DNA of 64,000 bases from Pseudomonas putida. Its GTDB lineage: Bacteria > Pseudomonadota > Gammaproteobacteria > Pseudomonadales > Pseudomonadaceae. Both the position numbers and the translations under genes were made by a program. The stretch covers positions 2,108,001-2,172,000 of the forward strand of contig NZ_CP066306.1 in assembly GCF_016406145.1 (NCBI RefSeq), written 5' to 3'. Under the pieces are notes generated by a model, which had not been told where the DNA came from, made no database searches, and saw nothing but the letters and a program-made list of their open reading frames with translations. The first letter of the stretch is position 1, and each line of letters opens with the position of its first letter. Of this stretch, positions 57,250 to 64,000 are shown piece by piece.

Positions 57250-58271
57250 TTCACCAACCACTCATTCCAGCGCGCGGCGATGGCCTGGCCGTTCTTGGCC
57301 CAGTAGGCGAAGTCCAGGGTGACCTGGTCCTGGGCGTAGGCGGTCGGCAGGTTCTGCGCGAGGTCTTTGTCGAGTTTGGCCACGCTGTCCAGGTTCACCG
57401 GCGCGTAGGCGGTCTTGTTGGCGAACTCGGCCTGGCCTTCGGCGCTGCTGGCATGGGCCAGGAACTTCATGGCCGCGTCCTTGTTCTTGGCGCCCTTGGG
57501 GATGACCAGGAAATCGGCCATGACCAGGTTCTGTTTCCAGCTCACGCCCACCGGCGCTCCATCTTGCTGCAGGGCGTAGACGCGGCCGTTCCAGAACTGG
57601 CCGAGCGAGGCTTCACCGGAGGCCAGCAGTTGCTGCGACTGAGCACCACCGCCCCACCAGACGATGTCTTTCTTGATGGTGTCGAGCTTCTTGAAGGCGC
57701 GGTCCAGGTCCAGCGGGTAGAGCTTGTCGGCCGGCACACCGTCGGCCAGCAGGGCCAGTTCCAGTACGCCGGGGCTCGGCCACTTGTACAGGGCGCGCTT
57801 GCCGGGGTAGGTCTTGGTGTCGAACAGAGCGGTCCAGTCCACCGGCTTGTTGGCGCCGAGCTTGCCTTCGTTATAGCCGAGCACGAATGAGAAGAAGAAC
57901 GAACCGACGCCATGGTCGGAGACGAAGCGTGGGTCGATCTTGTCGCGCGCGATGGTGGTGAAATCGAGGGGTTCGAGCAGCCCTTCACTGGCGGCACGCA
58001 GGGCAAAATCGGCTTCCACGTCGACCACGTCCCACTGCACGTTGCCGCTCTCGACCATGGCCTTGAGCTTGCCGTAGTCGGTCGGGCCGTCCTGCACCAC
58101 TTTGATGTTGGTCGATTTGCTGAAAGGTACGGCCCATGCTTCTTTCTGGGCGTCCTGGGTGGTACCGCCCCAGCTGACGAAGTTGAGGCTGTCAGCGGCC
58201 TGGGTGGCCTGACATGCCAGGGTCAGCAGGCTGGCGGACAGCACTGCGGTTACACGTTTGCTCAACAGCAT
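57246..58271 (-). CDS. Polyamine-type ABC importer, binding protein
   Basis: A 341-residue periplasmic protein of the PotD class with signal peptide ending near ATQAAD. Features are LNFVSWGGTTQDAQKEAWAVPF and WDVVDVEADFALRAASEGLLEPL. First gene of the operon. A palindromic TGGTATTCCA site lies 153 bases upstream and recurs beside the RibBA gene, which suggests joint control. Confidence 0.92.
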   Translation of the reverse strand: MLLSKRVTAVLSASLLTLACQATQAADSLNFVSWGGTTQDAQKEAWAVPFSKSTNIKVVQDGPTDYGKLKAMVESGNVQWDVVDVEADFALRAASEGLLEPLDFTTIARDKIDPRFVSDHGVGSFFFSFVLGYNEGKLGANKPVDWTALFDTKTYPGKRALYKWPSPGVLELALLADGVPADKLYPLDLDRAFKKLDTIKKDIVWWGGGAQSQQLLASGEASLGQFWNGRVYALQQDGAPVGVSWKQNLVMADFLVIPKGAKNKDAAMKFLAHASSAEGQAEFANKTAYAPVNLDSVAKLDKDLAQNLPTAYAQDQVTLDFAYWAKNGQAIAARWNEWLVK

Positions 58272-58423
58272 GGTTACGCCCTCGTTGCTTTTTGTTATTC
58301 GAGGCGGGGCTGGTAGTGCGCCCGCCAACAGTATTCGGGGAGCAGCTAAAACAAAGTGTCGGTGGCCGTTTGGTGAGTGTAGGTGGCGGCCTGCGATTTC
58401 AAGGTCTACGGGATATCATATTA

Positions 58424-58433
58424 TGGTATTCCA
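58424..58433. promoter_or_regulatory. Shared palindrome, copy 1 (importer promoter)
   Basis: TGGTATTCCA preceded by ATTA, matching 59708-59719 except for the central base. It sits in the 289-base gap upstream of the importer operon. Confidence 0.4.
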
Positions 58434-58484
58434 AGATTTTGGCAAGAGGGGGGAGGCTACCGGCCATCACTCTTTCTCGTCTCG

Positions 58485-58509
58485 AAGCTGCAAGCCTCAA
58501 GCTGCAAGC
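58485..58509. repeat. Short direct repeat
   Basis: AAGCTGCAAGC occurs at 58485-58495 and 58499-58509, with an inverted partial copy GCTTGCAG at 58552-58559. Similar AAGCTGCAAGC runs are common between pseudomonad genes. Confidence 0.6.
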
Positions 58510-58516
58510 TGTAAGT

Positions 58517-58550
58517 AAAAGCAGATCGCGTTGCGCCGCAGATCCGCTTT
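58517..58550 (-). terminator. RibBA-like gene terminator
   Basis: On the minus strand AAAGCGGATC pairs with GATCTGCTTT (one G-T pair), followed by TTAC, 11 bases past the gene stop. The outer GCAAGCT/AGCTTGC repeats lengthen the stem. Confidence 0.65.
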
Positions 58551-58560
58551 AGCTTGCAGT

Positions 58561-59676
58561 TCAGCCCTGGGGCTCGAAGGGTATGCTCTGCACCACTTCC
58601 AGCTCATACCCCGCCAACCCCGCATACTTGAGGGGCGGGCCCAGGTGGCGCAGCTTGCCAACACCCAGGTCTTGGAGAATCTGCGCGCCGGTACCGACTT
58701 CCGAGTACACCTTCGATTGGCCGCGCTGGTAGGGCCGCAACGGCTGGGTCAGTTGCGGGATGCGTTCAAGCAGCGCCTGGGAGGATTCATGGTTGGCCAG
58801 AATCACCACCACCCCGCTACCTTCCTCAGCGACCTTCTGCAGCGCAGCCCACAAGGTCCAGTTGGCCGGCCCGGCGTATTCGGCACCGACCAGGTCGCGC
58901 AGCGGGTCGATCACATGCACGCGCACCAAGGTCGGCTGTTCGCGGCGGATATCGCCCATCACCATGGCCATGTGCACACCGCCTTCGATACGGTCTTCAT
59001 AGGTGACCAGGCGGAAGGTGCCGTGTACGGTCGGCAGTTCGCGTTCGCCGATGCGCTTGATGGTCTGCTCGGTGCTCAGGCGGTAGTGGATCAGGTCGGC
59101 GATGGTGCCGATCTTGATGCCGTGGCGGGCGGCGAACACTTCCAGGTCCGGTCGACGGGCCATGGTCCCGTCGTCGTTGAGCACCTCGACGATCACCGAC
59201 GCCGGGGCAAAACCGGCCAGGCGTGCCAGGTCGCAACCCGCTTCGGTATGGCCGGCGCGGTTCAGCACACCGCCTTCGCGGGCGCGTAGCGGGAAAATGT
59301 GGCCGGGCTGCACCAGATCCTCCGGGCGGGCATCGGCGGCCATGGCTGCAGCCACGGTGCGTGCCCGGTCGGCCGCAGAAATACCCGTGGTAACCCCCGT
59401 AGCGGCCTCGATCGATACGGTGAAGGCGGTGCTGAACGCACTGCCATTGGCCGGTACCATCTGCTCCAGCCCCAAGCGCTGACAATGCTCGTCGGTCAGG
59501 GTCAGGCAGATCAGGCCCCGCGCTTCGCGGGCCATGAAGTTGATGGCCTGGGCGTCACAGCGCTCGGCGGCGATCAGTAGGTCGCCTTCGTTTTCCCGAT
59601 CCTCGTCGTCCACCAGCAGCACCATCTTGCCTTGGCGGTAGTCCTCGAGGAGTTCTTCGATCGTGTTGAAAGCCAT
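58561..59676 (-). CDS. RibBA paralogue: DHBP synthase with degenerate GTP cyclohydrolase II domain
   Basis: A 371-residue protein. The N-terminal half is an intact 3,4-dihydroxy-2-butanone-4-phosphate synthase ([21 protein letters not shown]), which makes the four-carbon precursor of riboflavin. The C-terminal half aligns with GTP cyclohydrolase II, but the zinc cysteines (C-x10-C-x-C) are missing; the segment reads [20 protein letters not shown]. So only the first activity is expected. No FMN riboswitch is seen. It lies beside an importer and shares a palindrome with it. Confidence 0.9.
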   Translation of the reverse strand: MAFNTIEELLEDYRQGKMVLLVDDEDRENEGDLLIAAERCDAQAINFMAREARGLICLTLTDEHCQRLGLEQMVPANGSAFSTAFTVSIEAATGVTTGISAADRARTVAAAMAADARPEDLVQPGHIFPLRAREGGVLNRAGHTEAGCDLARLAGFAPASVIVEVLNDDGTMARRPDLEVFAARHGIKIGTIADLIHYRLSTEQTIKRIGERELPTVHGTFRLVTYEDRIEGGVHMAMVMGDIRREQPTLVRVHVIDPLRDLVGAEYAGPANWTLWAALQKVAEEGSGVVVILANHESSQALLERIPQLTQPLRPYQRGQSKVYSEVGTGAQILQDLGVGKLRHLGPPLKYAGLAGYELEVVQSIPFEPQG

Positions 59677-59707
59677 GCTGCACGCTCACTGTGAATAGGT
59701 GATTATT

Positions 59708-59719
59708 ATGGTATACCAT
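59708..59719. promoter_or_regulatory. Shared palindrome, copy 2
   Basis: ATGGTATACCAT is a perfect 12-base palindrome, GntR-like in form, in the 78-base gap between the divergent RibBA-like and DUF1330 genes. Confidence 0.5.
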
Positions 59720-59754
59720 CATACACAAATAGTTTTGCAACTGGAGAGTAGCGG

Positions 59755-60048
59755 ATGAAAGCGTATTGGATTGCCCACGTGGACGTGACCGACCCCGAGC
59801 AGTATCAGCAGTACACCCAACGTGCGCCCGCCGCCTTTGCGGCATTCGGCGGGCGGTTCCTCGCCCGGGGCGGGCGCAGCGAGGCGATGGAAGGGCGGCC
59901 AACTCCCCAGCGCAGTGTGGTGATCGAGTTCCAGACCTACGAGCAGGCGCTGGCCTGCTATCGATCCGAGTTGTATCAGCAAGCGTGCAGCCATCGCCAA
60001 GGTGTGGCCAAGGCAGAGGTGATCATCGTGGAAGGGTTCGAGCCCTGA
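59755..60048 (+). CDS. DUF1330 protein
   Basis: A 97-residue dimeric alpha-beta barrel-type protein. DUF1330 features are MKAYWIAHVDVTDPEQYQQY, GRFLARGG and VVIEFQTYEQALACYRSELYQ. GGAGAG precedes the ATG. Small enzymes or binding proteins of unclear role. Divergent from the RibBA-like gene across a perfect palindrome, so the two are probably co-regulated. Confidence 0.9.
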   Translation: MKAYWIAHVDVTDPEQYQQYTQRAPAAFAAFGGRFLARGGRSEAMEGRPTPQRSVVIEFQTYEQALACYRSELYQQACSHRQGVAKAEVIIVEGFEP

Positions 60049-60148
60049 ACGCGGGGCGATATCGCCTGACCTGTTGTGCTGGGTCATTCCCAGCGGCTGG
60101 CTTTTCCCCTATTGTCGGACCTATCTTCCCAAGCGATTTGGCAGGGCC

Positions 60149-60895
60149 ATGGAGAAAGTCATTGTCATCACCGGCGCCAGCCGTGGCATCGGCGCCGCCA
60201 CCGCTATGCAGGCGGCCCGCGAGGGTTACCGCATCTGCATCAACTACCACGCCGATGACCAGGCCGCGCAAGGCATTCTTGACCAGGTTCGCGCGCTCGG
60301 CGCCCAGGCCATCTGTGTGCGCGCAGACGCCAGTGTCGAGGACGAGGTGATCCAGCTGTTCCACCGCGTCGATGAAGAGCTCGGCCCCGTCACCGCACTG
60401 GTGAACAACGCGGGCACCATCGGCCAGCAAAGCCGTGTCGAAGACATGTCGGAGTTCCGCCTGCTCAAGGTGATGAAAACCAATATCGTCGGGCCGATGC
60501 TTTGCGCCAAGCACGCCTTGCTGCGCATGGCCCGCCGCCACGGCGGCGAAGGCGGGGCCATCGTCAATGTGTCATCGGTCGCTGCGCGCCTGGGGTCACC
60601 CAACGAATACGTCGACTACGCCGCCTCCAAAGGCGCCCTCGATACCTTCACCATCGGCTTGGCCAAGGAAGTGGCAGGTGAGGGGGTGCGGGTCAATGGC
60701 GTGCGCCCAGGCTACATTCATACCGCCTTCCACGACCTGTCCGGCGACCCCGACCGTGTCGCCAAGCTGGAGCCTGGCTTGCCCATGGGGCGTGGCGGCC
60801 GCCCGGAAGAAGTGGCCGAGGCGATTCTCTGGCTGCTGTCGGACAAGGCGTCCTATTCCACTGGCAGTTTCCTCGACCTGGGCGGCGGGCGCTGA
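60149..60895 (+). CDS. SDR-family oxidoreductase
   Basis: A 248-residue NAD(P)-dependent short-chain dehydrogenase. The cofactor loop is TGASRGIGAA, NNAGTIG follows, and the catalytic Ser-Tyr-Lys is VSSVAA...YVDYAASKGAL. The start MEKVIVITG at 60149 gives the usual length. It follows the DUF1330 gene by 100 bases. Substrate unknown. Confidence 0.92.
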   Translation: MEKVIVITGASRGIGAATAMQAAREGYRICINYHADDQAAQGILDQVRALGAQAICVRADASVEDEVIQLFHRVDEELGPVTALVNNAGTIGQQSRVEDMSEFRLLKVMKTNIVGPMLCAKHALLRMARRHGGEGGAIVNVSSVAARLGSPNEYVDYAASKGALDTFTIGLAKEVAGEGVRVNGVRPGYIHTAFHDLSGDPDRVAKLEPGLPMGRGGRPEEVAEAILWLLSDKASYSTGSFLDLGGGR

Positions 60896-60905
60896 GTGCC
60901 ACCGC

Positions 60906-62981
60906 TCAGGGCTGCCTGGCCTCCAGCAGCTGATGCACACACTCGGCCAGCACGTCCAGCTCGAACGGCTTGCCCAGCACATGGGCGCCTTGGAGCAGTT
61001 GGCCGTCTCCCAGCGCCGCACTGTTGTCATAGCCGGTGATGAACAGCACTTTAAGGTTGGGGTACTGTTGGCGGTAACGCTCGGCCACCTGGCGACCGTT
61101 GGGGCCTTCGGGCAGGCCGATGTCGCTTAGCAGCAGGTCCGGCGGTTCGCTACGTTGCAAGTGTGCCAGGGCGGCAGCACCAGTCTCGAAGGCTTCGACC
61201 AGGTAACCCTGCTCTTGCAGTACCTCGCTGATCACCAGGCGCAGGGCTGGCTGGTCTTCCACCAGCACGATGCGCTGCCCGCCGGCACGGTGTTTATCCA
61301 GTGAGCTGGTCTTGGGAGCCTGCGCCTGCCGCGTGGGTTGTTCGTGATGGCGCGGCAGGTACAGTTCAACGCGTGTGCCCTTGCCTGGTTGAGAAAGCAG
61401 ACGTGACTGCCCACCGGACTGGCGCACGAAACCGTAGGTCATCGACAGCCCGAGACCGGTGCCCCGGCCGATAGGTTTGGTGGAGAAGAAAGGATCGAAG
61501 GCGCGTGCAACCACTTCCTCGCTCATACCGCATCCGTTGTCGACAACGCTAATGCGCACGTAGTCGCCGCAGGGCAACCCCAAAGGGCGTGCCTGATCGC
61601 TGTCGAGGGCCACATTGTCGCCATGTATGCTGATGACACCCCCGCCAGGCAGCGCGTCACGTGCATTGATGCACAAGTTGAGCAGTGCGCTTTCCAATTG
61701 TGGCGGGTCGATGAAGGTTGGCCATAGTTCAGGGGCGAACCGGCTGTGCAAGGAAATGGATGGCCCGATGGTGCGGCGCACCAGCTCCTCGATGTCGCCC
61801 AGCAACACCGCCACCTCTGTGGCGCGTGGTTGCAGGGTTTGCTGGCGCGAGAATGCCAGCAGTCGTTGCACCAGCGATGAGGCGCGTTTGGCCATGCTGT
61901 TGGACAATTCGAGTAACTTTTCCAGCTCGTTATAGCGCTGTTGCTGCAGGCGCAGCTGGAGTAGTTCCTGGGTATTAAGGATGCTGCCCAGCAAATTGTT
62001 GAAGTCATGTGCGATGCCGCCGCTAAGCTGCCCGATAGCCTCCATTTTTTGCGCCTGACGCAGGGCCTGCTCTGCCTTGGCAAGGCGTTGTTGCTCCTGT
62101 ACCCGTTCGCTGATGTCGTAGGCGAACAGGTAGGCGCCCACCGGCGTACCTGCAGCATCACGCAGGGCATTGAAGCGCAGTTCATAATGGCGCTGGTCTG
62201 GTTGCTGGCCGAATGCACCGATCGCGGTGAACTGCTCGCCCTGCAGTGCCCGTCGCCACAAGGGCAGGATCGCATTCCGGTCAGCGGCATTGTCACCCAT
62301 CAGGGGCGGCATGAGGGCACCGACTTCCGGTGTCTGGCCATACAGGAACCGGAAGTCTTCCCTGGCCTTGCGATTGACGGCCAGCCAGTGCATGCCGTTA
62401 TCGAGCACATGCACGTTGGCTGCGCTCTGGTCGATAAGCTCTGCGAACAGGCTGCGCTGTGCCAAGGCTTCGTTGACCCTTTGCTCCAGGTGCGCATTGA
62501 GCTGCTCAAGGGCCTGCTCGGTGTTGCGCCGCTCGGTAACATCCTTGAACAGAACCGCAAGCTGCCGGCGCTGCGGCGGCTCGATGCGAAAGGTACTTAC
62601 TGACAATATGCGGCCGCTGGCTCGCAGTTCCTGTTCGAATTGCAGCGGGGCGCCGGTATGCAGCACTGGACCGTAACGGGCAACCCAAGCGTCGGCTTCA
62701 TCAGGCAATATTTCGCGCATTTTCTGGCCGGTGACGTCAGCGATGCCGGCATGCCTGGCGTAGGCGGGGTTGACGAGCACGTGCACGTAATCACTCAGCG
62801 GGCCATGCGGGCCGTCAATGAATTCGATGATGCAAAAGCCTTCGTCCATGGTGTCGAACAGAAAGCGGTAGACATCGAGGCCCGGATGCGGCTGTTGCTG
62901 CAGTTCGGTTTCAAGCTGCGCGTTACGTTGGCGCAGGGTAGCGATTTCTTCACGCAGGGCGAGCATCTCGTTCAGAGGCAT
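60906..62981 (-). CDS. Soluble hybrid histidine kinase with PAS domains and receiver
   Basis: A 691-residue kinase without transmembrane helices. A short N-terminal coiled coil (LREEIATLRQRNAQLETEL) precedes two PAS domains (about 50-165 and 190-300), HisKA (GGIAHDFNNLLGSI), HATPase (NARDALPGGG, GTGLGLSMTYGFV) and a C-terminal receiver (LLLSDIGLPEG, phosphoacceptor Asp). This order is typical of orphan kinases that sense cytoplasmic redox or light cues by PAS; no cofactor residue is evident. Its output regulator is not adjacent. Confidence 0.92.
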   Translation of the reverse strand: MPLNEMLALREEIATLRQRNAQLETELQQQPHPGLDVYRFLFDTMDEGFCIIEFIDGPHGPLSDYVHVLVNPAYARHAGIADVTGQKMREILPDEADAWVARYGPVLHTGAPLQFEQELRASGRILSVSTFRIEPPQRRQLAVLFKDVTERRNTEQALEQLNAHLEQRVNEALAQRSLFAELIDQSAANVHVLDNGMHWLAVNRKAREDFRFLYGQTPEVGALMPPLMGDNAADRNAILPLWRRALQGEQFTAIGAFGQQPDQRHYELRFNALRDAAGTPVGAYLFAYDISERVQEQQRLAKAEQALRQAQKMEAIGQLSGGIAHDFNNLLGSILNTQELLQLRLQQQRYNELEKLLELSNSMAKRASSLVQRLLAFSRQQTLQPRATEVAVLLGDIEELVRRTIGPSISLHSRFAPELWPTFIDPPQLESALLNLCINARDALPGGGVISIHGDNVALDSDQARPLGLPCGDYVRISVVDNGCGMSEEVVARAFDPFFSTKPIGRGTGLGLSMTYGFVRQSGGQSRLLSQPGKGTRVELYLPRHHEQPTRQAQAPKTSSLDKHRAGGQRIVLVEDQPALRLVISEVLQEQGYLVEAFETGAAALAHLQRSEPPDLLLSDIGLPEGPNGRQVAERYRQQYPNLKVLFITGYDNSAALGDGQLLQGAHVLGKPFELDVLAECVHQLLEARQP

Positions 62982-63083
62982 GGCGACGTCCGGCAGCAGT
63001 GCGTGGCCAAGACTTTAGCGCGACGGCTATGGATATGCCTATCCGCCACCGTGCCAGATTGCGCACGAGTAGGCAGTTTGCCG

Positions 63084-64000
63084 TCAGAACGAGCGGATTA
63101 TGCGGCCCAGGGTGTCCATGGCCCGCTCGGCGGTGTCGCTCCAAGGGGTGCCGTAGTTCAGGCGGATGCAGTTGCCAAAGCGGCGGGTGGGCGAAAATAT
63201 AGGCCCCGGAGCGATGCTGATGCCCTGGGCCAAGGCCATGTGGAACAGCTTCAGTGCATCTATCCGTTCGGGCAATTCCAGCCACAGAAAGTAGCCGCCA
63301 GAAGGCTGGCTGACTCGCGTCTGCGCGGGAAAATACCGCGAGATGGCGGCAAGCATGTTGGCCTGCTGGCCTTCCAGGGCATAGCGCAGTTTGCGCAAGT
63401 GGCGGTCATACCCGCCGTGTTCCAGGTAGTCGGCAATGGCGGCCTGGGCCGGCATCGAGGCGCACAGCGAGGTCATCAGCTTGAGCCGTTCGATCTTCTG
63501 GGCAAAGCGCCCCGCGGCCACCCAGCCGATGCGGTAACCGGGCGCCAGGCTCTTGGCGAATGAGCCGCAGTGCATGACCAGGCCTTGCGTGTCGAAGGCC
63601 TTGGCGGGCTTGGGCGCCTGTTGCGAGTAATACAGCTCGGCGTAGACATCGTCCTCGATCAGTGGCACCTGATGGCGCTGCAGCAACGCCACCAATGCCT
63701 GTTTCTTCGCCTCGGGCATACTCGCGCCCATCGGGTTCTGGAAGTTGGTCATGCACCACACGGCTTTGACCGGATGCTTCTCCAAGGTCTGGGCGAGCGC
63801 GGCCAGGTCCATGCCCTCGCGCGGCTGCACTGGAATCTCCAACGCTTTAAGCTTGAGCCGTTCCAGCACCTGCAGGCAGGCGTAGAAGGCCGGTGCTTCG
63901 ACCGCCACCAGGTCACCCGGCTCGGTGACCGCCTGCAGGCACAGGTTCAGTGCTTCCAGCGCACCGTTGGTTATCAGCAACTCCTCCATGGGCAGCATCA
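63084..64000 (-). CDS. MocR-type PLP aminotransferase-fold regulator (5' end outside window)
   Basis: The C-terminal 305 residues of a fold type I PLP protein; the frame runs off the window edge. Visible are TNGALEALNL, IEDDVYAELYY and the PLP lysine in GSFAKSLAPGYRIGW, then PSGGYFLWLELP. This matches the aminotransferase part of MocR/PdxR regulators, whose N-terminal GntR winged helix would lie outside. A plain aminotransferase is possible but less likely. Confidence 0.8.
   Translation of the reverse strand, partial: MLPMEELLITNGALEALNLCLQAVTEPGDLVAVEAPAFYACLQVLERLKLKALEIPVQPREGMDLAALAQTLEKHPVKAVWCMTNFQNPMGASMPEAKKQALVALLQRHQVPLIEDDVYAELYYSQQAPKPAKAFDTQGLVMHCGSFAKSLAPGYRIGWVAAGRFAQKIERLKLMTSLCASMPAQAAIADYLEHGGYDRHLRKLRYALEGQQANMLAAISRYFPAQTRVSQPSGGYFLWLELPERIDALKLFHMALAQGISIAPGPIFSPTRRFGNCIRLNYGTPWSDTAERAMDTLGRIIRSF

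Noticed and set aside
58485..58560. CRISPR-like short repeats
   Set aside because: Only two 11-base units three bases apart, with no spacers; this is a common intergenic low-complexity repeat.

Overview
The window is about 64 kb of GC-rich chromosome from a fluorescent pseudomonad, most likely the Pseudomonas putida group. The assignment rests on gene content and order recalled from that group: a cysI/DUF934 pair, metH next to a periplasmic fatty acid cis/trans isomerase (cti), nfuA, azlCD, an OprD-type porin, and hairpins built around GGGGCCGC or GGGCTGC between genes. I see no rRNA, tRNA, CRISPR array, insertion sequence or prophage. Both ends cut a gene: an LRR/NEL-like protein at the left and a MocR-type regulator at the right.

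Region by region. 1-2.3 kb: end of a leucine-rich-repeat protein with a NEL-like domain lacking the expected catalytic cysteine. 2.3-4.5 kb: sulfite reductase cysI and DUF934. 4.7-6.3 kb: an orphan sugar-type binding protein and two very small membrane proteins. 6.3-12.5 kb: cobalamin-dependent methionine synthase metH, divergent from cti, with a MetR-like palindrome between them. 12.6-15.6 kb: acyltransferase, nfuA, and a Sco/PCu(A)C copper-delivery pair. 15.6-18.5 kb: azlC-azlD-AraC regulator and a secreted helical-repeat protein. 18.7-22.3 kb: a YqcI/YcgG (GntA-like) enzyme, LysE exporter and SGNH-like protein in one operon, divergent from a LysR regulator. 22.4-29.3 kb: DNA polymerase II and a 1498-residue LRR-NEL ubiquitin-ligase-like effector with an intact Cys-x-Asp motif. 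29.5-34.6 kb: small membrane and redox proteins around an OmpR-type two-component system. 34.6-41.4 kb: aroQ-aroE, an MFS permease, a FadR-type regulator and a polar amino acid ABC importer. 41.4-45.6 kb: orphan ParA, a Gly/Ser-rich secreted protein, a diguanylate cyclase, a lipoprotein and a GNAT enzyme.

45.6-54.3 kb is the most distinctive block. Two cobalamin riboswitches, both reading leftward, precede (i) a five-gene overlapping run of binding protein, FecCD permease, ATPase, pseudoazurin and OprD porin, and (ii) a TonB-dependent receptor that looks like a siderophore receptor. Between them lies a polytopic membrane protein whose start is preceded by a close match to the Zur (zinc) operator. 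Together this suggests corrinoid or cobalt-chelate uptake tied to metal status, although protein similarity alone would suggest iron.

54.3-60.9 kb holds a polyamine-type ABC importer, a RibBA paralogue whose GTP cyclohydrolase half has lost its zinc cysteines, a DUF1330 protein and an SDR. A shared TGGTATnCCA palindrome lies upstream of the importer and between the RibBA and DUF1330 genes, pointing to common control. 60.9-64 kb: a hybrid histidine kinase and the cut MocR regulator.

The candidates for undescribed biology are the B12-controlled cupredoxin/porin operon, the YqcI-LysE-SGNH operon, and the pair of LRR-NEL proteins, one apparently a pseudoenzyme.
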